DNA of 6,583 nt from an uncultured Veillonella sp. (GCA_900757715.1 CAAEOZ010000227.1:1-6583), one strand, 5' to 3'; shown: positions 1-6,583, counted from the first letter of the stretch. Numbers and translations are program-made. Notes: generated by a model not told the origin, from the sequence alone.

Positions 1-104
1 AGTTCCTATATAAAGCACCATCCGGACACAGAAAAAGATTTAAAGTCCTTTTATAACAATAACATTTTGAGTTTTTAAATTTATAAATTTAAAGTTTTTT
101 TATT
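1..104 (+). promoter_or_regulatory. AT-rich leader upstream of the first large lipoprotein gene
   Basis: This stretch holds no gene. It is AT-rich, increasingly so towards the ATG, and contains no Shine-Dalgarno sequence, which is normal for Bacteroidota. I looked for the Bacteroides promoter pattern (TTTG, 19-21 bases, TAnnTTTG). The closest candidate is ACATTTTG at 62-69 with TTTA at 39-42, spaced by 19 bases. The TA of the -7 box is not conserved, so this is a weak call. A known property of S-layer-like lipoprotein genes in B. thetaiotaomicron is that their promoters lie in invertible segments upstream, so the real promoter may lie before position 1. The leader must at least carry the translation start region. 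Confidence 0.35.
74..93. repeat. Perfect 20-bp AT-only palindrome before the start codon
   Basis: The sequence reads TTTAAATTTA followed exactly by its reverse complement TAAATTTAAA, so all 20 bases are self-complementary. It ends 11 bases before the ATG at 105. It could be a protein-binding site, a weak mRNA hairpin near the translation start, or a chance product of an AT-only stretch. The palindrome is directly seen; any function is inference. Confidence 0.55.
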
Positions 105-202
105 ATGAACAAAAAATTTTTAAGTGCAGTCCTGTTCGGAGCCTTAATGGCCTCGTCAACAGGAACGTTCGTGTCTTGTAAAGACTATGATGATGACATC
201 GA
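101..202 (+). repeat. Inverted repeat copy A: conserved 5' end of the first large gene
   Basis: This 102-bp block (TATT, the start codon, the signal peptide codons and the start of the acidic export signal) matches the reverse complement of 6482-6583 at 93 of 102 positions. The first 28 bases (101-128) and the last 29 (174-202) are identical. The mismatches are at 129, 146, 151, 152, 155, 158, 167, 170 and 173. Similarity stops abruptly at 203, where the two proteins diverge. The two copies face each other across 6.3 kb. Confidence 0.95.
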
Positions 203-3200
203 GGATTTGCAGGAACAGCTGAATAAGAAAGCCTCACTTGAAGAACTTACCCAAAAGGTGTCTACCATGGAAAGTTCTGTAGCTGACGCTAAAAAAGCAG
301 CAGAAGAAGCAAAAGCGAAAGCTGAAGAAGCTCTGAAAAAAGCTGAAGAAGGTGGTAGTAACAGCGGCGTTACTGAATCAGACCTTGAAAACTTGAAAAA
401 GGAAATTCAGACTCAGATTGACAAATTAGCTTCTTTGGAAAGTGTAGACAAAAAAATATCGGCTTTAAAAGAAGAATTGAAAGCGGATTTCATCACTTCG
501 GAAAGTTTGCAGGCTTTGAATGACAAAGTGGATAAACTGAGCGCTGAGATCATGCAAGTAATAGGTCATCGTCTGACTAGTCTCTCTTTGATTCCTACAG
601 ACCATATCAATGGTATAGCTGCTATTACTCTGACTACCTTACAGTACACTCCACAGGTATATAAGCCAATGGCGAAACATGAGGGCGGTCCAGACAAACA
701 TACTAACCGTCCCGTATTGGATCACGTTGCAGCTGGAGAAGTTCGTTATATTTCTACAGAAAAGAATGAGGCATATTTCCATGTAAGTCCGAGCATGGGG
801 GTTCGTACTGAAGATATTGAGTTGCCTTCTTTCGATTGTATCACATCGAATAATACAATGACAAGAAGCGCTGAAGTCAAAACAAACAGTCCGATTGTTC
901 CTACCGGTAAAGAAATCAAAGATGGTGTACTGACAGTAACTTACAAGAAGAGTGATGATTTCTTGGGTAAACCCATCACTACTACTACAAACGGTACTAC
1001 AGAAACATTCTATATGGCATCTTTGAAAGCTCCTGTGACTGAGTCTAATTATACAGAAACAGAAAAAGCGGACAAAGCAGCCGGTAAAATAAATGGCGTA
1101 TATGTAAACTCTGAATACTCACGCATTGAAGAAATTGTAGCTATTCCTTATTTAGCTAACTCTAAAACTGATTTTACTAAAGCATTGGAAGACAAATTTG
1201 CTGATGAAATTCAAAAAAATGCAGAAAATGGTAAAGACATATATGTTCACTATCATGACTCTGTGTGTTTGTATGAATCAGGAAATAATGAACTCGTTGA
1301 CGTAGAATGGGCATACAACCAACCGCTAGACTTGAATACTTTGGTTACAGTATGTACTACTACAACAAATAATCATGTCAACCATAAAGAATTGAAGAAT
1401 TATGCTGATTACGGTTTGGAATTCCGTTTCTCTTTAGCTACTGAAAAATATTTGCAAGGAGATCGTGATACAGACGAACAGGAATTTGCTAAGATTTTGA
1501 GTGGTAACAGATTGAAATCAGAAGTTTATGATGTAGATTTGGACGACAATCAATACTCTCGTGCTTCTATTGGTCGTGAACCGATTGTGCGTGTTTCATT
1601 GATTGATACAAAACACGACAATGCATTGATTGCACAACGTTACATCAAAGTTCGTTGGATCGATAAAGGGGAAGAGCAAGTATTGAGTCCGTTTAATTTT
1701 GCAAACGATACCATCAGTTGTCATGATATGTATCAGCAGTTGTTCTCTAAAGATATGAACGAGGCTATCTATCATCAAGTTAAGTTTAATGGTGGTCAGA
1801 GCATGAGTAAGACTGAATTCCATAAAGTCTTTACATCGCTGAAGATCAAGAGTTTGAAGAAGGACGGCGTAGAAATTGATTTGACTAAGCTGAACCTATC
1901 AGTTAATGCTGATGCAGATTGGAGTGAAGGTGACTCTAAGCAGATCAAAGATGGTAAGGAAGAATTAAAGAATAATGTTGACTTGTTATTTAGCTTCTTG
2001 AAAGATGCACAGGATAATACCTCATATAACTTGGTATGGGCTATGAATGAAAAAACTGTTGGAACATTGAAGGATAACAAGGATGGAAACTATGCTTCTA
2101 AATTCGAGATTGAAGTTGAATATATAGACGAACTTGGAACAGTAGGTAACATTATCCAGAAATTTAATCAAGAAATTGTTGTTCCGAAACAAGAATTTGC
2201 TTACCAAGGAACATATTGGAAGAATGGCATAGGTGAAGGTACATTTAATGTTAATCCTATCGTGTTCAATACTGCTGAAGATAGCTGGGCTAATAACAAC
2301 GGTCTAACACCTGATCATACCCATGAATATAACGGTACAGACTGTGCTTTGCAAGATTACAGCCATATCTCTGCTGATCTTGTAAATGGTTACATCTATA
2401 AACCTGAAAATGCTAAACCGACTAACTTGGCTCAGTTCATTAAGTACATCCGTAATTGTGCAGACGTACGCTTTGTGTTCGATCAAAGCCGCTTCAACAA
2501 GTATGACTACTTGGCAGGTTACAATGTAAGTGCAGATGGTATTTCATTATGGAAAGGAGCTGCTCCTACAAGCTGGGAACAATTTGATTATATCCAAACT
2601 GATAAGACTTTGGCTGCAACTATCCAAAACGTAATGGGTGCAACAGCTGAAACAAACAAAGATTCCAAGTTCTTGCCATGGAACTTCGATGAAACATTAG
2701 GCTCTACAAATGATGAGTGTACAAGTACAATACGTTTGCATGAAATTGACAAACTGAACGGTACTCCGGCTGCCCAAGCATTGGTAGGTAAGTCAGTTCC
2801 TGTAAACTTGGTTGTTGAATATAACAGCTATAATGTGATCCCTGTTCAGGAATTTGAAGTATTCTTTATCGATCCGTTATCTATTGACGGTGCTATTAAG
2901 GGTAACTTCGTTGATGCTGAAATTGATGGTAGCTTCTTGAATGTAGCTGACGGATTCAACTTCACAGATTGGAATGGTAATAAAGTTGCCGCTCAAGACA
3001 TCAAGGATGTTAAGAACGGTGAGTATGCTCATGAACTATATGATTACTATGGCGTTCATAATGTTAAATTCTTGACTGACAAGGTAACAACAAGTTTGTC
3101 ATACGATGCTGCAACTAACACATACAAGCATACAGAAGGTGTGAAAGATGGTAAATTGCCGACCAATGCATCGTTGAAGCAAATGAAGGCTACTGAAGCT

Positions 3201-3404
3201 AATGGCGTGGTTGATAAAGCTAATGCAGAGAAAGTGGATAAAGATCCTACTCACTTGGCTTACTTCAACAACAATGGTACTCCGGTTAACGTTGATTACA
3301 AGATGTATATTTCTGTTGAAGTCGCTCACAAGTGGGGTGTATTAAAGAAAGAAGCTCTTGAAGTGAATGTTGCGAAAGCAGGAGGTACTCCTTCAGGTAA
3401 GTAA
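105..3404 (+). CDS. Large S-layer-like surface lipoprotein with coiled-coil stalk
   Basis: The 1099-residue product is a predicted outer-surface lipoprotein. Residues 1-24 are a signal peptide (N-terminal KK, hydrophobic core) ending in lipobox FVS-C25. After the Cys comes KDYDDD (26-31), an acidic stretch like the lipoprotein export signals that send Bacteroidota lipoproteins to the cell surface. Residues 32 to about 153 form a predicted coiled coil, including an Ala/Glu/Lys-rich tract (60-82) and a GGSNSG break (83-88). From RLTSL (156-160) onward the protein is beta-rich, with repeated domains ending in alternating hydrophobic strands (for example VNLVVEYNSYNVIPVQEF). The C-terminus (VEVAHKWGVLKKEALEVNV) is a final strand pair and the protein ends in GK. 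The mature part has seven cysteines besides C25. DTI at 535-537 and DSV at 385-387 fit the Bacteroidota O-glycosylation motif. The overall plan matches the BT1927-type S-layer lipoproteins; this family call is from memory of the family, not a search. The ATG at 105 is chosen because it gives a complete signal peptide and aligns with the paralogue's start. Databases may label it a PL29-lyase N-terminal or hypothetical protein; no lyase domain is recognisable. Confidence 0.85.
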   Translation: MNKKFLSAVLFGALMASSTGTFVSCKDYDDDIEDLQEQLNKKASLEELTQKVSTMESSVADAKKAAEEAKAKAEEALKKAEEGGSNSGVTESDLENLKKEIQTQIDKLASLESVDKKISALKEELKADFITSESLQALNDKVDKLSAEIMQVIGHRLTSLSLIPTDHINGIAAITLTTLQYTPQVYKPMAKHEGGPDKHTNRPVLDHVAAGEVRYISTEKNEAYFHVSPSMGVRTEDIELPSFDCITSNNTMTRSAEVKTNSPIVPTGKEIKDGVLTVTYKKSDDFLGKPITTTTNGTTETFYMASLKAPVTESNYTETEKADKAAGKINGVYVNSEYSRIEEIVAIPYLANSKTDFTKALEDKFADEIQKNAENGKDIYVHYHDSVCLYESGNNELVDVEWAYNQPLDLNTLVTVCTTTTNNHVNHKELKNYADYGLEFRFSLATEKYLQGDRDTDEQEFAKILSGNRLKSEVYDVDLDDNQYSRASIGREPIVRVSLIDTKHDNALIAQRYIKVRWIDKGEEQVLSPFNFANDTISCHDMYQQLFSKDMNEAIYHQVKFNGGQSMSKTEFHKVFTSLKIKSLKKDGVEIDLTKLNLSVNADADWSEGDSKQIKDGKEELKNNVDLLFSFLKDAQDNTSYNLVWAMNEKTVGTLKDNKDGNYASKFEIEVEYIDELGTVGNIIQKFNQEIVVPKQEFAYQGTYWKNGIGEGTFNVNPIVFNTAEDSWANNNGLTPDHTHEYNGTDCALQDYSHISADLVNGYIYKPENAKPTNLAQFIKYIRNCADVRFVFDQSRFNKYDYLAGYNVSADGISLWKGAAPTSWEQFDYIQTDKTLAATIQNVMGATAETNKDSKFLPWNFDETLGSTNDECTSTIRLHEIDKLNGTPAAQALVGKSVPVNLVVEYNSYNVIPVQEFEVFFIDPLSIDGAIKGNFVDAEIDGSFLNVADGFNFTDWNGNKVAAQDIKDVKNGEYAHELYDYYGVHNVKFLTDKVTTSLSYDAATNTYKHTEGVKDGKLPTNASLKQMKATEANGVVDKANAEKVDKDPTHLAYFNNNGTPVNVDYKMYISVEVAHKWGVLKKEALEVNVAKAGGTPSGK

Positions 3405-3424
3405 TATTTAAAACTATATAAAAG

Positions 3425-3458
3425 AAAGGACGTCTTTGAAAAAGGACGTCCTTTTTTT
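3425..3458 (+). terminator. Rho-independent terminator after the first large gene
   Basis: AAAGGACGTC (3425-3434) pairs perfectly with GACGTCCTTT (3445-3454). The stem can extend inward through TTT/AAG (3435-3437 with 3442-3444, one G-U pair), leaving a GAAA loop. It is followed by a run of T ending at 3458. It begins 20 bases after the TAA stop at 3402-3404, so it should end the large lipoprotein transcript. On the opposite strand the stem is followed by CTTTCTTTTATA, so some bidirectional function is possible. Confidence 0.92.
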
Positions 3459-3479
3459 AACACAAAAACATTACAATCT

Positions 3480-3827
3480 ATGAAAATATTTATATATGGG
3501 ATGATATTCTATTTTCTTTTTGTTTTTTCGTCTTGCGGTAATGTAGATAAACCATCTTCATCTCATGTGTTCAACGGCATATTTAAGACTGAAACAGGAA
3601 TAAAATTTGAATTGAAGGAAGATTCTACTACTTTCATTCAATTTAATGACTCAATACATTATAAAGGCGTATGGGCTATTCATCGCAATGATGAAAATAC
3701 TGAATATGTAACAATAGAATTTGCAGGTAACCCTAATTATTACTACTTAAAAGATAGTCAGCTTTATCATAGTGAAAGAGAGATGATAAATAATAATTTT
3801 GGGACCAAGATACAATATCTGAATTAA
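3480..3827 (+). CDS. Small predicted lipoprotein of unknown function
   Basis: The 115-residue product starts MKIF, followed by a strongly hydrophobic stretch (IYGMIFYFLFVF, residues 5-16) and SSC with Cys at 19. This fits a lipoprotein signal peptide and gives a mature protein of 97 residues. Residues after the Cys (GNVDK) lack the acidic run seen in the two large neighbours, so a periplasm-facing location is more likely than surface display. The rest alternates polar and hydrophobic residues and is rich in aromatic residues (GVWAI about 63-67, NYYYLKDSQLYH about 84-95), suggesting a small all-beta fold like lipocalin-type or NlpE-type Bacteroidota lipoproteins. That comparison is an impression of pattern only. 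The start is the first ATG; a later Met at residue 8 would remove the basic Lys. The gene starts 21 bases after the preceding terminator, leaving little room for its own promoter, so it may depend on read-through. No function can be assigned. Confidence 0.75.
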   Translation: MKIFIYGMIFYFLFVFSSCGNVDKPSSSHVFNGIFKTETGIKFELKEDSTTFIQFNDSIHYKGVWAIHRNDENTEYVTIEFAGNPNYYYLKDSQLYHSEREMINNNFGTKIQYLN

Positions 3828-3865
3828 AAATATGTAACAATGGGATTTTATTTGTTTATAACTAA

Positions 3866-3886
3866 ACATCAATGAGATACTGATGT
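3866..3886. repeat. Short inverted repeat between convergent genes
   Basis: ACATCA (3866-3871) and TGATGT (3881-3886) are inverted around a 9-base loop. The repeat sits 39 bases after the small lipoprotein's stop codon. The 6-bp, low-GC stem is followed by CAAATAAATTTT rather than a clean T run, so it would be at most a weak terminator or processing hairpin. Confidence 0.3.
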
Positions 3887-3909
3887 CAAATAAATTTTGA
3901 ATAAACATA

Positions 3910-3939
3910 AAAAGGAGCGATCTGAAGACCGCTCCTTTT
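3910..3939 (-). terminator. Terminator of the convergent large gene, probably bidirectional
   Basis: AAAAGGAGCG (3910-3919) pairs with CGCTCCTTTT (3930-3939) in a perfect 10-bp stem around a 10-base loop, in which two more pairs can form after an A-C mismatch. Read on the minus strand, the stem lies 18 bases after the stop codon of the large gene (TAA at 3960-3958) and runs into a five-T tract, as expected for a rho-independent terminator. Read on the plus strand it is followed by TTTTAATTCTGTTTTTT, so it may also stop transcripts from the small lipoprotein gene. It prevents the convergent transcripts from colliding deeply. Confidence 0.9.
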
Positions 3940-3957
3940 AATTCTGTTTTTTATTGA

Positions 3958-6579
3958 TTATTTACCCACGGTAATAGTCAAAGGAAGTTCAGCAGTTTTA
4001 GTATAACCGTATTTATCAGTTACTTCCACGATAATCTTCGTATTAGTAGTCTGAGAAATATTCTTAGAAGTAATTTCTGCGTGGTAACCAATAACTTTAC
4101 CTTCAGCATCTTTAATTGCTGTAGCATCTTTAGTTACAGTATAGATTTCTGCATCGGTAGTGAAGAATTCTACCTTGTCGATATAGCTATACTTATAATT
4201 GCCAGCAGCTTCCTTGAATAAGCTATACGGCTGATTGTTGTAAGTGTAACCAGTAATCATATCAGCAGTTAACTTAGCTGTTTCACCGGCAGCGGCAGCA
4301 GGCAATGTAATAGAAGCACCAGCAGCAGGAACAATCTTACCAGCTTTCAATGCACTTTGAACATTAATCTTAAATGCAGCGGCAGCAATCTCTTCATCAG
4401 TGAACTTGTAAGCACCACCCAAATAAGTAGCAGCTACTTTCACATTCAATTCTTGACCGTAAGCCCATCTATCAGCCTCTGTTACGTTACCATCCTGATT
4501 AAAGTCGCGGTCAGTAACCAAAGTTATAGTATTATCAGGAGCTATATTAGCCAAATCCTGAACCTTAACATTGTTAATCTTTTGCTCTTTATCCAAAGAG
4601 AATGTAATCTCAGTAAGATCAGCATCAGAACCTAATGTCGTGAATCCTTTCTCCATATCATATTTAGAAGCAAAATCCGTTTGATCTTTAATCGGGTCTA
4701 CGAAATAAGCCATCAATGTATTACCAATCCACAAAGCTTCTCTCTTAGCTATGTAAGAAGACAAGGCAGGCATAACCGGAGTAAACTTAACTTTGATAGT
4801 GTTCAGTACATTGCTGTCATGTTTGTAATTGATAGTGATAGTATAACCAGTGCCCGGAGTTAAAGTAGCAGCGGTGCCATCAAGAGCAGAGAATACGGCA
4901 TCGAACTGAGTTGCAGTTCCGTTAACCTTAGCAAGTTCAGAGCCATCAGCTTTTTTGTAAGTGTATGTAATGTCAGGTCCTTCACTCTTATCTGCATCTT
5001 TTACAATTGTAGCATCAGCACCGTTAACACCCAAAGCTGTGTTCTTCCAGATTTCAGCATCGCTACCCAAAGCAGTAAACATTTTATCCAAAGACACATT
5101 CAACTTCATAGATTTCTTAATCTGTACATTACCCAAGTCATAAACAACTTCATTACCCAAGGTACGGATTGGCTTAATGATAATTGGTTCTTTGTAAATC
5201 TTACCATCAATATGCAGTTTGTATACATTGATTTTAAATGTAGCGTATGTTACTTCATCAGACAATTTAGTTACTTTGAAAGTACCATTACTCTTATCTG
5301 CAGAGAAACCAAAGAACTTAGCGATAGTTGGATCTACAGCTTCTACATAGTAGTCATAAACGAACTTCGCGTTTACATCATCAAAAGTAATAACATTGTC
5401 TTTGTTTAAGTTTACTTCATAGTATCTCTTACTACTATCTTCACTATCGACTACTATTTCCTTTCCATCCACTGTGGCAACTTTTCCTTCGACAACTATA
5501 GCTTCTGATGTAGCAACATCCAAATTGTAATTAGAAATGAAACCACTCTTTTCTACCAAAGCGTATAGTCCATTAGTAAACTGGCCTGTATACTTATTAG
5601 CACCAGTGTATACAGCATCTGTATTGTCTAATGCAATAGCATATATGCCATTTGCGCCTCTAGACAATAGACCCTTATATTCAGTAGCAGCACTTAAAGA
5701 AACAGGAAGAACTGCGTTTTTAGAATTTTTCAAAGAGAAACTCATATCAGCTGCATCAGCACCTGCATCAATACGAGCCATCAAATATGTGTTATTAGGA
5801 GCCAAAGTAGTTAATACCTGTCCTTTAGCTACAGTTTTCTGTGCAGACCAAGTAGTTTCTTTATTATGATCCCAAGTCTGAACAATTTTCTTTACAAAAG
5901 CATATTCTATATTAAGTGTAGTTCGAATATCACTTCCTTGAGATAAACCCTTATCCATTTTATCCAAAGCAGCCCATCCCAATAATTCTACGTCGGTCAA
6001 TGTAGCACCTGCAGTAGGCAATTTTATAGCCTGCATTTTGCCATCGGCATCGGGTACATTCAATGTGTAAACGCCATCGGCTTCTACTACATAAGTAGCA
6101 CCAAGCGCTTTGTATTCAGAAACAACTTCATTACCATCCTTGTCGTAGAACACCCACATTCCGGCTTCGTTAACAAAAGGAACTTTTACCTTGCCTAAAT
6201 CATCTTTCTTAACAGCAACATACTCTGTCTTCTTACCGTCAAGATACCAGTAACCATCTTTTACCTCAACAATAGTACCGTTGCCATCCTTACCTGGAGT
6301 ACCCGGCTCACCTTGTGCACCATCTTTACCATTAACGATAGTGTAAGTCTTTCCGTTGCTGAAAGTAACCTTGAAACCACCTTCTACGTCAACAAGTTCA
6401 GTAACCCAGTTACCGCCATCTACTTCTGTCTGCAAAGCTGCCAGCTGAGACTTGATATCTGTCAACTCCTTGTTGATAGCATCGATGTCATCATCATAGT
6501 CTTTACAAGATACAAATGTTCCTGTCGAAGAAACCATCAAGGCTCCGAACAGGATTGCACTTAAAAATTTTTTGTTCAT
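3958..6579 (-). CDS. Large S-layer-like lipoprotein with DUF4988/PL29-N-type module
   Basis: The 873-residue product shares its first 32 residues with the 1099-residue protein on the other strand, differing only at V9I and A16V: signal peptide 1-24, lipobox FVS-C25, and the acidic surface-export stretch KDYDDD (26-31). Beyond that the architecture differs. A short coiled coil spans about 32-53. Then comes a module typical of Bacteroides proteins annotated DUF4988 or PL29-lyase N-terminal (GGFKVTFSNGKTYTI at 67-81, YWYLDGKK at 110-117, WVFYDKDGNEV further on). This module includes six Gly-X-Y triplets (84-101). Several beta-rich domains follow, two of which open with near-identical FTxLGSDA motifs (501-508 and 646-653). 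Residues 692-703 form an EF-hand/dockerin-like loop. An Ala-rich linker and a terminal strand pair (IIVEVTDKYGYTKTAELPL) end in GK. The mature protein has no cysteine except C25. The likely role is a surface-layer or surface-coat lipoprotein; no PL29 catalytic domain follows, so lyase activity is unlikely. The start aligns base for base with the paralogue. The promoter lies outside the window. Confidence 0.85.
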   Translation of the reverse strand: MNKKFLSAILFGALMVSSTGTFVSCKDYDDDIDAINKELTDIKSQLAALQTEVDGGNWVTELVDVEGGFKVTFSNGKTYTIVNGKDGAQGEPGTPGKDGNGTIVEVKDGYWYLDGKKTEYVAVKKDDLGKVKVPFVNEAGMWVFYDKDGNEVVSEYKALGATYVVEADGVYTLNVPDADGKMQAIKLPTAGATLTDVELLGWAALDKMDKGLSQGSDIRTTLNIEYAFVKKIVQTWDHNKETTWSAQKTVAKGQVLTTLAPNNTYLMARIDAGADAADMSFSLKNSKNAVLPVSLSAATEYKGLLSRGANGIYAIALDNTDAVYTGANKYTGQFTNGLYALVEKSGFISNYNLDVATSEAIVVEGKVATVDGKEIVVDSEDSSKRYYEVNLNKDNVITFDDVNAKFVYDYYVEAVDPTIAKFFGFSADKSNGTFKVTKLSDEVTYATFKINVYKLHIDGKIYKEPIIIKPIRTLGNEVVYDLGNVQIKKSMKLNVSLDKMFTALGSDAEIWKNTALGVNGADATIVKDADKSEGPDITYTYKKADGSELAKVNGTATQFDAVFSALDGTAATLTPGTGYTITINYKHDSNVLNTIKVKFTPVMPALSSYIAKREALWIGNTLMAYFVDPIKDQTDFASKYDMEKGFTTLGSDADLTEITFSLDKEQKINNVKVQDLANIAPDNTITLVTDRDFNQDGNVTEADRWAYGQELNVKVAATYLGGAYKFTDEEIAAAAFKINVQSALKAGKIVPAAGASITLPAAAAGETAKLTADMITGYTYNNQPYSLFKEAAGNYKYSYIDKVEFFTTDAEIYTVTKDATAIKDAEGKVIGYHAEITSKNISQTTNTKIIVEVTDKYGYTKTAELPLTITVGK
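4471..4506 (-). other. EF-hand/dockerin-like calcium-binding loop in the 873-residue lipoprotein
   Basis: Residues 692-703 read DFNQDGNVTEAD. This places D, N and D at loop positions 1, 3 and 5, Gly at 6, a hydrophobic residue at 8 and an acidic residue at 12, which is the canonical DxNxDGxVxxxD calcium loop. The following RWAYGQEL could form the exiting helix, as in one half of a dockerin repeat. Only one such loop was found in this protein, so it is not a full dockerin. A structural calcium site is the reasonable inference. Confidence 0.7.
6277..6330 (-). other. Collagen-like Gly-X-Y segment in the 873-residue lipoprotein
   Basis: Residues 84-101 have glycine at 84, 87, 90, 93, 96 and 99 (GKD GAQ GEP GTP GKD GNG), with prolines at Y positions 92 and 95. 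Six triplets are too few for a stable triple helix on their own. Short G-K-D-G repeats at this place are common in DUF4988-type Bacteroides proteins, where they link the strand TYTI to the YWYLDG strand. A flexible linker or a trimerisation aid are both possible. Confidence 0.75.
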
Positions 6580-6583
6580 AATA
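6482..6583 (-). repeat. Inverted repeat copy B: conserved 5' end of the second large gene
   Basis: This is the reverse-complement partner of 101-202, at 93 of 102 identical bases. It includes the four bases TATT before the ATG, so the homology may continue into the promoter region beyond the window. Of the nine differences, three change two amino acids (V9I; A16V, two bases) and six are synonymous. Confidence 0.95.

Noticed and set aside
39..69. Bacteroides-type promoter TTTA-N19-ACATTTTG
   Set aside because: The TA of the -7 box is missing and TTTG at -33 is imperfect; such partial matches are frequent in AT-rich DNA, so it is mentioned only within the leader entry.
111..121. A6-T5 homopolymer run just after the start codon as a slipped-strand phase-variation site
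   Set aside because: The run encodes the conserved KKFL of the signal peptide, is identical in both genes, and both reading frames are intact; short runs like this are common.
1596..2486. Several reading frames of 60-94 codons on the minus strand inside the first large gene
   Set aside because: They lie wholly inside a convincing long gene, lack signal or domain features, and have compositions expected from the antisense of an AT-rich gene.
4357..5869. Plus-strand reading frames up to 110 codons inside the second large gene
   Set aside because: They are antisense shadows of the 873-residue gene with no recognisable protein features or leaders.
3958..6579. PL29 polysaccharide lyase activity
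   Set aside because: Only the N-terminal module type is recognisable; the rest of the protein is domain-repeat, S-layer-like beta structure without a visible lyase catalytic region.
1..6583. CRISPR arrays, tRNA or rRNA genes, insertion sequences
   Set aside because: No regularly spaced direct repeats, cloverleaf sequence, transposase or flanking target duplication could be seen on reading through.

Overview
The window looks like chromosomal DNA of a gut Bacteroides/Phocaeicola-type bacterium. The evidence is the AT-rich composition, the lack of Shine-Dalgarno sequences before the genes, and two very large lipoproteins that start MNKKFLSA...FVSCKDYDDD, a signal peptide and acidic export signal typical of Bacteroidota surface lipoproteins. 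No tRNA, rRNA, CRISPR array, transposase or recombinase gene is visible.

Layout: positions 1-104 are an AT-rich leader with a perfect 20-bp palindrome. Positions 105-3404 (+) encode a 1099-residue lipoprotein with a long coiled-coil stalk followed by beta-rich domains, closed by a strong hairpin terminator at 3425-3458. Positions 3480-3827 (+) encode a small 115-residue lipoprotein of unknown role. A hairpin at 3910-3939 separates this strand from the convergent gene at 3958-6579 (-). That gene encodes an 873-residue lipoprotein with the same signal peptide but a different body: a short coiled coil, a DUF4988/PL29-N-terminal-like module with a collagen-like Gly-X-Y stretch, then beta-rich domains and one EF-hand/dockerin-like calcium loop. 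The window ends 4 bases upstream of its start codon, so its promoter is not visible.

The two large proteins most resemble the S-layer-like lipoprotein family of Bacteroides, whose known example is the phase-variable BT1927 group of B. thetaiotaomicron. This assignment rests on signal peptide, export signal, stalk and domain style, without a database search. No enzyme active site was recognised.

The most interesting structure spans the whole window. The first 98 coding bases of both large genes, plus 4 bases upstream, are about 91% identical over 102 bp, and they lie in inverted orientation at 101-202 and 6482-6583. Recombination between them would flip about 6.4 kb and exchange the two upstream regions without altering either mature protein. 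This resembles S-layer gene switching in other bacteria, but no direct evidence of inversion is present here.
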